Origin: Pseudomonadota bacterium
GTDB taxonomy: Bacteria > Pseudomonadota > Gammaproteobacteria > Steroidobacterales > Steroidobacteraceae
Assembly: GCA_021815905.1 (NCBI GenBank)
Contig: JAKAZP010000195.1
Span: forward strand, 1-5,441
Direction: 5' to 3'
Length of the DNA: 5,441 bases
Shown piece by piece: positions 1 through 4,710 of the stretch. Numbering within the stretch: the stretch's first letter is position 1; the number at the start of each line of letters is the position of its first letter. The translations under genes and the position numbers were made by a program. The notes under the pieces are model-generated. The model worked only from the letters and a program-made list of their open reading frames with translations. It was not told the DNA's origin and ran no database searches.

Positions 1-675
1 CCGCTCGACCGGTATCGAGAAGCAGTCCGCCAGATAGGCCCGATCCAGCACGAACTGGCTCGGCTCGTGCACCGTCAACCCCTCGCCCGACCACCAGCAG
101 GTCGTGGTGAGCAATTCGATCGCGTTGTGATGCTGAGCGGGCGTCTGGTAGTCCGCGCTGATGCGCACCGGCGCCGCCGCATAGGCCGCGTCGGCGTCTC
201 CGGTGCACGGATCCTCGTGACGGGCATTGACGTCCCTGACACGCCGCGGTTGCACGCCGGCCGAGTCGAACCCGGCCGCCGCGGCCGAGGGTTCGTATTC
301 GATGCGCACGCGATCGGCCGCCTCGCAAGCGGCCTCGTAGCTCTCGGCGACCACGAGACCGATGATCTGGCCATCGTGCATGACCTGCTCGCTTTCCACG
401 GTCGTCGTCGAGAGTCCGGCGAATGCGCGCGGAGTCTTGATGCGGGCGGCCACGTTCTCGTGACTGAGCAGCAGGAGAAATCCGGGCACCGCCTCGGCCG
501 CGCTGCCGTCGACCCGCAGGACGCGGCCGAGCGCGATCGTCGAGGTCAGGAGTACCGCGTAGGCCGCTCCCGGCGCGGGCACGTCGGACGGGAACACCGC
601 GGTGCCCGTGACCTTGGCGAGCGCATCGATTCGCGGCAATGGCTCGCCGATCCGGGCGGAAGCGCGCTCAGGCAC
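1..675 (-). CDS. paoC: Molybdopterin-binding subunit of PaoABC-type aldehyde oxidase (N-terminal part, gene runs off left edge)
   Basis: This is the large catalytic subunit of a xanthine oxidase-family molybdenum hydroxylase. It would oxidise an aldehyde to an acid, or hydroxylate a heterocycle, at a molybdenum cofactor. Only the first 225 residues are present; the family usually has about 730-780. Near the N-terminus is the family signature R15-I-D17 followed by K21-V-T-G-T25. The visible part covers the hammerhead (a/b) domain (about residues 20-130) and the beginning of the cofactor domain, with QHHN at 181-184 followed by A-I-E-L and a later EPSQF. This resembles PaoC/YagR more than classical XdhB. 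The catalytic glutamate near the C-terminus lies outside the window. I chose a GTG start at 675-673: it overlaps the end of the FAD gene by 8 bp, has GGAG 7 nt upstream, and no better in-frame start lies before the conserved region. Substrate unknown. Confidence 0.88.
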   Translation of the reverse strand, partial: MPERASARIGEPLPRIDALAKVTGTAVFPSDVPAPGAAYAVLLTSTIALGRVLRVDGSAAEAVPGFLLLLSHENVAARIKTPRAFAGLSTTTVESEQVMHDGQIIGLVVAESYEAACEAADRVRIEYEPSAAAAGFDSAGVQPRRVRDVNARHEDPCTGDADAAYAAAPVRISADYQTPAQHHNAIELLTTTCWWSGEGLTVHEPSQFVLDRAYLADCFSIPVER

Positions 676-1675
676 CGGCGATCTCCATCGCGGCCGCCTG
701 CCGGATGGCGGCGATCAGTGCCCGCCGGCCCATCTCGACCTTGTGAGCGGTGTCCGGACGCACCCTCGCCTCCGAGAACGCGGCCCTGGCGGCCTCCGTC
801 GCGGCATCCATCGGCCGCATGCCCAGGAGCGCCGCCTCCGCCGCGCGCGATCGCCAGGGCACGGTCGCGACGGCGCCGAGACCCACGCGCGCCTCGCGGA
901 CGACGCCGCCCTCGAGATCCAGCGCGACCATCGCGGACGCCTCGGCGAACTCGTAGGACGCCCGGTTGCGCAGCTTCACGAACGTGGAGCGCTTCAGACA
1001 GGAGGAGGCCGGCACACGCACGGCGAGGATCAGCTCCTGCGGCGCCAGGATCGTCTCGCGCTCCGGCGTCTCGCCGGGCTGGCGGTGCAGGCCCTCGAGC
1101 GGCACCGAGCGCAAGCCGCCCTGTCCCATCACGACGACGCTCGCTTCGAGCGCCACCAGCACCGGCGCGAGATCGCCGGGATAGCTCGCGAGGCAGGCAT
1201 CGCTGACACCGAGCACCGCATGGGAGGGCGCGAGTCCGGCGCTCGCCTGACAGCCGCTGCCCGGCTTGCGTCGGTTGCAGCGCTGCCAGCCGGGGTCCCG
1301 GTAGTAGGGGCAGCGCGTCCGCTGCAGAAGGTTGCCCGCGATGCTCGCCATGTTGCGGATCTGCGGGCTTGCCGCCTGCTCGAGAGCCTCGACGAGCGCC
1401 GGGACCTCGGCACGCAGCCACGGTTGGCGCGCGGCTTCCGACATCGTTGCGAGGCCGCCGATGCGGATGCCGCCGTCGGGCTCGAGCCCGATCGCGCGAT
1501 GATCGGGACGCAGCGCCCGCAGATCCACGAGCCGCGCCGGCGTCAGCACGCCGAGCTTCGCCAGATCGAGCAGCGTCGTGCCGCCCAGGAACGGGGCCGC
1601 GGCGCCATCGGCGGTCCCGAGCAGAGCGATCGCCTCCTCGAGCGTCCGCGGACGGCTGTATGCGAACGGCTGCAT
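668..1675 (-). CDS. paoB: FAD-binding subunit of PaoABC-type aldehyde oxidase, with an extra [4Fe-4S] site
   Basis: This 335-residue subunit carries electrons between the iron-sulfur and molybdenum subunits and the external acceptor through FAD. FAD-binding signatures are FLGGTTLLDLAK at 29-40 and NMASIAGNL at 108-116. Directly after the second comes TRCPYY with C122, followed by C133 (CN), C142 (PGSGC) and C161 (SDAC). The same pattern occurs in E. coli PaoB/YagS, where this insert binds an additional [4Fe-4S] cluster that most FAD subunits of the family lack. The C-terminal domain (about 220-335) contains KLRNRASYEFA at 234-244, as in CO dehydrogenase-type flavoproteins. The start ATG at 1675 lies 3 nt after the stop of the upstream iron-sulfur gene, with AAGGA (1687-1683) 7 nt before it, so translational coupling is likely. 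Length agrees with PaoB (about 318 residues). Substrate unknown; the oxygen or other final acceptor cannot be read from the sequence. Confidence 0.93.
   Translation of the reverse strand: MQPFAYSRPRTLEEAIALLGTADGAAAPFLGGTTLLDLAKLGVLTPARLVDLRALRPDHRAIGLEPDGGIRIGGLATMSEAARQPWLRAEVPALVEALEQAASPQIRNMASIAGNLLQRTRCPYYRDPGWQRCNRRKPGSGCQASAGLAPSHAVLGVSDACLASYPGDLAPVLVALEASVVVMGQGGLRSVPLEGLHRQPGETPERETILAPQELILAVRVPASSCLKRSTFVKLRNRASYEFAEASAMVALDLEGGVVREARVGLGAVATVPWRSRAAEAALLGMRPMDAATEAARAAFSEARVRPDTAHKVEMGRRALIAAIRQAAAMEIAGA
683..686 (-). promoter_or_regulatory. Shine-Dalgarno that decides the GTG start of the molybdopterin-subunit gene
   Basis: GGAG on the minus strand within the last codons of the FAD-subunit gene, 7 nt before GTG at 675-673. 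It supports this non-ATG start and the 8-bp gene overlap. Confidence 0.65.
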
Positions 1676-1678
1676 GAT

Positions 1679-2245
1679 TCAGTCCTTCATCCTGCCGGCA
1701 CCATCGAGCACCGCATCGACGATCTGCGGATACGCGGCGCAGCGGCACAGATTGCCGCTCATCCACTCGCGCACCGACGATGCATCGGTCGCCTTGCCCT
1801 GGCGGACGCAGGCGATGGCGGACATGATCTGACCGGGCGTGCAGTAGCCGCACTGCAACGCGTCATGGTCGATGAAGGCCTGTTGCATCGGGTGCGGCGC
1901 TTCCGGCGTTCCCACGCCCTCGATGGTGGTCACGTCGACGTTCTCGAGCGAGGCCGCGAGCATCAGGCAAGAAAGCATCGCCTCGCCGTCGACGAGCACC
2001 GTGCAGGCGCCGCATTGGCCGTGATCGCAGCCTTTCTTGGTCCCGGTCAGCCGCAACCGCTCACGCAGCAGATCGAGCAGCGTCACCCGCGCGTCGTGCC
2101 CGAGCGCATGCATCCGGCCGTTGACGCGGAGTCGTGTCGTGAGGCACGCGGGCGCCCCCTCGAGCGGGGGAGCGCCCGCGGGCGGTGTTCCCGCGGGCGG
2201 CACCGGGCTGCCGCTGTCGGGAGCGATCGGGCGCTGGGGGCACAT
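1679..2245 (-). CDS. paoA: [2Fe-2S] subunit of PaoABC-type aldehyde oxidase, without a Tat leader
   Basis: This is the small electron-transfer subunit, 188 residues, with two [2Fe-2S] clusters. The N-terminal plant-ferredoxin-like domain starts near L39-RVNG and holds C73, C78, C81 (GCDHGQCGAC) and C93. The C-terminal helical domain holds C132, C135 (QCGYC) and C167, C169 (NLCRC). All eight ligands are present. E. coli PaoA has an N-terminal twin-arginine signal and is periplasmic. Here residues 1-38 contain no RR motif and no hydrophobic stretch, only a Pro/Gly/Ala-rich segment (about 9-33), so a cytoplasmic enzyme is inferred. ATG 2245 is the only usable start: upstream in frame there is a TAA at 2281-2279 with no other start between, and an internal GTG at codon 15 lacks a visible ribosome site. 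First gene of the operon; a candidate promoter lies in the palindromic region just upstream. Confidence 0.92.
   Translation of the reverse strand: MCPQRPIAPDSGSPVPPAGTPPAGAPPLEGAPACLTTRLRVNGRMHALGHDARVTLLDLLRERLRLTGTKKGCDHGQCGACTVLVDGEAMLSCLMLAASLENVDVTTIEGVGTPEAPHPMQQAFIDHDALQCGYCTPGQIMSAIACVRQGKATDASSVREWMSGNLCRCAAYPQIVDAVLDGAGRMKD
1683..1687 (-). promoter_or_regulatory. Shine-Dalgarno of the FAD-subunit gene
   Basis: AAGGA on the minus strand, inside the last codons of the [2Fe-2S] gene and 7 nt before the ATG at 1675. With the 3-nt intergenic gap it fixes the start and indicates translational coupling. Confidence 0.7.
2155..2200 (-). repeat. GC-rich dyads and an 11-bp tandem repeat inside the start of the [2Fe-2S] gene
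   Basis: On the plus strand, CCCGCGGGCGG occurs at 2175-2185 and again at 2190-2200, a 15-bp period. Each copy contains the palindrome CCCGCGGG. Next to them CCCCC (2155-2159) and GGGGG (2166-2170) can form a hairpin with a 6-nt loop. These bases encode the proline-rich segment (PPAG repeated) before the ferredoxin domain. They may simply reflect slippage in a low-constraint linker, or may fold in the mRNA near the start. Confidence 0.55.
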
Positions 2246-2275
2246 GCGCGAATCTCGATCCCTTGCCGGCCCCGG

Positions 2276-2303
2276 ATATTAGAGGTAGCCTTTTGAAATG
2301 CAA
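2276..2303 (-). promoter_or_regulatory. Candidate sigma-70 promoter of the aldehyde oxidase operon
   Basis: On the minus strand TTGCAT (2303-2298) and TAATAT (2281-2276) are separated by 16 bp, matching 3 of 6 and 4 of 6 consensus bases. Transcription would begin near 2268, leaving a leader of about 23 nt before ATG 2245. The -10 overlaps the left arm of the palindrome, so a bound regulator would block or reposition RNA polymerase. Read by eye only. Confidence 0.4.
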
Positions 2304-2313
2304 GCTCTAATTT
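2276..2313. promoter_or_regulatory. Imperfect 38-bp palindrome between divergent genes: candidate operator and overlapping promoters
   Basis: Arms ATTAGAG (2278-2284) and CTCTAAT (2305-2311) are perfect inverted repeats with a 20-bp spacer. The symmetry continues inside (GC at 2288-2289 with GC at 2300-2301; TTT at 2291-2293 with AAA at 2296-2298) and outside (A2276 with T2313). In all, 14 of 19 base pairs across the dyad match. The tract is strikingly AT-rich for this DNA and sits between the divergent [2Fe-2S] gene and the amidohydrolase gene. Each arm contains TCTAAT reading outward, 5 of 6 bases of a sigma-70 -10 element. The plus-strand copy (2306-2311) would start transcription near 2318, though no good -35 is seen for it. 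No regulator gene is visible in the window, so the binding protein is unknown. Confidence 0.5.
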
Positions 2314-2350
2314 GAGCGCCGGGTCGACCCCTGCCCGGCCGATGACCAGC

Positions 2351-2354
2351 GGAG
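2351..2354 (+). promoter_or_regulatory. Shine-Dalgarno of the amidohydrolase gene
   Basis: GGAG 6 nt before the ATG at 2361. It supports this start, which gives a short N-terminal extension before the first metal-binding motif. Confidence 0.65.
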
Positions 2355-2360
2355 ACGCGA

Positions 2361-3338
2361 ATGCCCATCCCCGCGAGCGCGGACCCGCGCGAGCCCGCCG
2401 CCGATTCCGACGTGTTGGACGTGCATCACCACGTGCTGCCACCCGCCTATCTCGAGCGGAACGCCGATGAGATCGCGAAGCGCGCTCCCGGTTTCCAACA
2501 GGTGCTGCAGTGGACGCCGCAGAAATCGCTCGCCGACATGGACGCGGGCGGAGTCAGAACGGCGGTCCTGTCCATGCCCTCGACGATCTGGTTCGGCGAT
2601 GCCGAGCGCGCTCGTGAGCTGGCGCGGATGTCGAACGAGTACTCGCGCCGGCTTGCCCGCGAGCATCCCGGGCGCTTCCGGGTATTCGCGACCCTGCCGA
2701 TGCCGGACGTCGAAGGCTCGATCGCCGAGGCGGATCACGCGCTCTCGGCCGGCGCGCTCGGCGTGCTGCTGCTCAGCAACTACGAGGACCGATACCTCGG
2801 CGAGGCGCGATTCCGGCCGCTGCTCGAGGAGCTCGACCGGCGGCGCGCAACGGTCTACGTGCACCCCACCGCCGCGAGCTGCTGCCTGCAGCTCGTGCCG
2901 CAGCTCGCGCCGGCGTTCCTGGAGCTGCCGTTCGATACGACACGCACCATCGCGAGCCTGCTCTACAGCGGGTCGCTGTCGAGGTTGCGCAACATCGCGT
3001 GGATCTTCGCGCACGGCGGCGGCGCCCTGCCGTATCTCGCCGACCGGCTGAGCCAGTGGGCGAAGGTGCGAGGCGATCTCGCCGCGCTGATGCCCGACGG
3101 TCCCCTGCTCGAGCTGCAGCGGCTTCACTTCGATACCGCGAGCGTGACCAATCGGTACGCGCTCGGGGCACTGCTGGCCTTCGCCGGAGCGGAGCGCATC
3201 CTGTTCGGCACGGACTTTCCGTTCGTGCCGGCGCGCCCCCAGCTCGAGGAGCTGATGGGGGCCGGCCTCGACCCCGCGACGACCGACGCCATCCGGCACG
3301 GCAACGCCGAGCGGCTGATGCCGGCCCTGCGCCGGTGA
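2361..3338 (+). CDS. Amidohydrolase-2 family metalloenzyme, ACMSD-like (probable decarboxylase)
   Basis: This 325-residue TIM-barrel enzyme belongs to the family containing ACMSD (2-amino-3-carboxymuconate-6-semialdehyde decarboxylase) and the gamma-resorcylate and 6-methylsalicylate decarboxylases. Metal-ligand positions are all present: D20-V-H22-H-H24, H168 (YVHPT), H218 (FAHGGG) and D285 (FGTDFPF). Spacings H168-H218 and H218-D285 match those I recall for ACMSD within a residue. R229, 11 residues after H218, corresponds to the ACMSD arginine that reaches into the partner subunit to bind a substrate carboxylate. The other ACMSD substrate arginine has no clear counterpart (no Arg in 43-55), so the substrate is probably not ACMS itself. 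No signal peptide, hence cytoplasmic. It is transcribed divergently from the aldehyde oxidase operon across a shared 115-bp promoter region, and has a good GGAG ribosome site. Alternatives are a lactonase or other hydrolase of the same fold. Confidence 0.9.
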   Translation: MPIPASADPREPAADSDVLDVHHHVLPPAYLERNADEIAKRAPGFQQVLQWTPQKSLADMDAGGVRTAVLSMPSTIWFGDAERARELARMSNEYSRRLAREHPGRFRVFATLPMPDVEGSIAEADHALSAGALGVLLLSNYEDRYLGEARFRPLLEELDRRRATVYVHPTAASCCLQLVPQLAPAFLELPFDTTRTIASLLYSGSLSRLRNIAWIFAHGGGALPYLADRLSQWAKVRGDLAALMPDGPLLELQRLHFDTASVTNRYALGALLAFAGAERILFGTDFPFVPARPQLEELMGAGLDPATTDAIRHGNAERLMPALRR

Positions 3339-3340
3339 GG

Positions 3341-3387
3341 CCGACGGCTCCGAGTCGGGCGCGATGACGGGGAGCGCGGCGCCGCTC
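3341..3387. terminator. Two GC-rich dyads between convergent genes, possible weak terminator
   Basis: The 47-bp gap between convergent stop codons contains CCGAC (3341-3345) with GTCGG (3354-3358), and GAGCG (3372-3376) with CGCTC (3383-3387, running into the MFS stop codon). Neither is followed by a T-tract on either strand, so intrinsic termination is doubtful; in such GC-rich DNA dyads of this length also arise by chance. Confidence 0.2.
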
Positions 3388-4633
3388 AGGCGCGCACCGG
3401 CTTCCCGCGCCCCGTCGCGCCGAGCCCGATCACCAGGCCGCAGACGACGGCGGCGAGAACGCCGATGTAGAGGATCGCGCTCAGGAGGGAACCGGAGAGC
3501 GCCTGCACCGCGGAGACGAACGGCGGGCTGAAGAACGAGCCCGCGAAGAAGCAGGCCACCCAGGTGCCCATGCCGCGACCGCGGCGCGCGGGCCCGAAGC
3601 GCTCGAGCGACCAGCCGATCATGACTGGAATCGCCATTCCATTTCCAAACGAGGTCACCAGGGACGCGGCCAGGGCGGTGAGCGCCGACGGCGCCCATCC
3701 GAGCCCGACGAAGCCGCAGGCGTACGCGAGCAGAACCGCCACGAAGCGCGACCGGGCCCGCAAGCGCGACAGGCGCGGATACCCGGCGCCGCCCAGCACG
3801 GTTCCGGCACTGGCGACGATGACGTAGAGACTGATCTCGGCCGGCGAGCCGATCCCGTGCTCGGCGAACACCCGCCCGAGCTGAATGGCGTTGACGTAGT
3901 AGAGGATCGCCATGCCGAGCGTCGTGACACCGACGACACCGCTTTCGCGCCACGGGAACGCGTCCTCGCCCGCGGCCGATGCGCTCTCCCGGGGGGCGAT
4001 GCGCGCCGGTTCCGGGAGCCATGCCAGCGTCCACGCCAGCATGGGCAGGCCGAGGAGGTAGAGCAGGAACGGGCCGTGCCAGCTCACCGAGCCGAGCGCG
4101 CCCCCCGCGAGCACCAGCAGCGCCGCCATGATCGGGTTGGCGACGCCGAGCACGCCCAGCCAGCGCTGCCGGGTTGCGCCGGCGAAGTAGTCCCCGAGCA
4201 GCGCGTTCTGGGTCACGCTGATACCGGCTTCCGCGAGGCCGACCGGCAGGCGCGTCGCGAGCACCCAGTACAGATTGTCGACGAACGCCGGCATCACCCC
4301 GACGATGACGAACACCGCGAGCGAGAGACACAGCACGGGCCTTCTGCCCCATCGGTCCACCGCTGCGCCGATGAGCGGGGAGAACAACGCGATGCACAGT
4401 GTCGGAATCGTCAGGATCATCGGCACCAGGAGCCCCGCGTACCGCGCCTCGTGAAAGTGCCGAAGGAGCTGCGGGAGATTGGGGATCAGCGAGACGATCG
4501 CCATCGTGGGCAGGCAGGCGAGCGCAATGACTCCTATTCCCTGGCGGGCCCCCGCGGCCGCCTCCGTGCGGATTCCGCCCTCGCCGCCGCTCATCGAACT
4601 GAAATACGAACGCTGATTCGCATCGCCGGCCAT
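3386..4633 (-). CDS. Major facilitator superfamily (MFS) transporter
   Basis: This is a 415-residue inner-membrane secondary carrier with about 12 hydrophobic segments: roughly 31-51, 66-91, 99-117, 119-137, 158-180, 186-206, then a hydrophilic central loop 207-232, then 233-252, 267-286, 296-313, 316-340, 354-376 and 384-405. The MFS loop 2-3 motif G89-A-A-V-D93-R94-W-G96-R97-R98 is intact. The substrate is not readable; the neighbouring enzymes suggest a small, perhaps aromatic, acid or aldehyde, but drug efflux is equally possible. The start is uncertain. ATG 4633 is the first in frame (a TGA lies at 4660-4658) but has a poor ribosome site. ATG 4594 would shorten the protein by 13 residues, giving a more usual N-terminal tail, and fits a possible promoter overlapping the first ATG. 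It converges on the amidohydrolase gene and follows the pmbA-like gene on the same strand after 77 bp. Confidence 0.9.
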   Translation of the reverse strand: MAGDANQRSYFSSMSGGEGGIRTEAAAGARQGIGVIALACLPTMAIVSLIPNLPQLLRHFHEARYAGLLVPMILTIPTLCIALFSPLIGAAVDRWGRRPVLCLSLAVFVIVGVMPAFVDNLYWVLATRLPVGLAEAGISVTQNALLGDYFAGATRQRWLGVLGVANPIMAALLVLAGGALGSVSWHGPFLLYLLGLPMLAWTLAWLPEPARIAPRESASAAGEDAFPWRESGVVGVTTLGMAILYYVNAIQLGRVFAEHGIGSPAEISLYVIVASAGTVLGGAGYPRLSRLRARSRFVAVLLAYACGFVGLGWAPSALTALAASLVTSFGNGMAIPVMIGWSLERFGPARRGRGMGTWVACFFAGSFFSPPFVSAVQALSGSLLSAILYIGVLAAVVCGLVIGLGATGRGKPVRA

Positions 4634-4661
4634 CTTAGTGAGCGTAGCCGAGGGCCGTCAA
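4632..4661 (-). promoter_or_regulatory. Possible sigma-70 promoter for the MFS gene
   Basis: On the minus strand TTGACG (4661-4656, 5 of 6 bases of a -35) is followed after 18 bp by TAAGAT (4637-4632, 4 of 6 of a -10). Its start point, near 4625, would fall inside the longest MFS reading frame and favour the second ATG at 4594. The -35 overlaps the hairpin at 4654-4669. Confidence 0.3.
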
Positions 4662-4681
4662 ACGACGGCGTCCGGTCGGAC
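4654..4681. repeat. Two small dyads in the gap between the pmbA-like and MFS genes
   Basis: GCCGTC (4654-4659) and GACGGC (4664-4669) form a perfect 6-bp stem with a 4-nt loop. Immediately beside it lies GTCCG-GT-CGGAC (4670-4681). No T-run follows on the minus strand, so a rho-independent terminator for the pmbA-like gene is not convincing. They could be an operator for the MFS gene or chance dyads in GC-rich DNA. Confidence 0.35.
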
Positions 4682-4710
4682 TGCGGCGCAGGATCGCCGC
4701 CGCCGCCGGC

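Noticed and set aside
67..1206. Plus-strand open frame of 379 codons opposite the molybdopterin and FAD subunit genes
   Set aside because: Shadow frame with Arg/Pro-rich tail; the opposite strand carries the conserved molybdenum hydroxylase sequence.
546..1853. Minus-strand open frame of 435 codons overlapping the FAD subunit gene in another frame
   Set aside because: Out-of-frame shadow of the FAD and [2Fe-2S] genes, rich in Arg/Gly/Ala, with no family features.
602..2296. Long plus-strand open frame (564 codons) antisense to the [2Fe-2S] and FAD subunit genes
   Set aside because: Its product is Arg/Ala/His-rich with no recognisable domain, and it lies opposite two genes with clear family signatures. 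Long antisense frames are expected in DNA this GC-rich.
3341..3387. Bidirectional intrinsic terminator between the convergent genes
   Set aside because: Only short stems with no T-tract on either strand; kept as a low-confidence dyad entry only.
2307..4397. Long minus-strand open frame (696 codons) crossing the amidohydrolase and MFS loci
   Set aside because: It is antisense to a well-supported amidohydrolase and out of frame with the MFS gene. Its composition is low-complexity and Arg-rich, without motifs.
4560..4600. GEGGIRT peptide near the MFS N-terminus, reminiscent of spurious translations of a tRNA T-arm
   Set aside because: The underlying bases read GGAATCCGCAC on the minus strand and do not match the T-loop complement GGATTCGAACC. 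There is no acceptor stem or CCA, so no tRNA is here.
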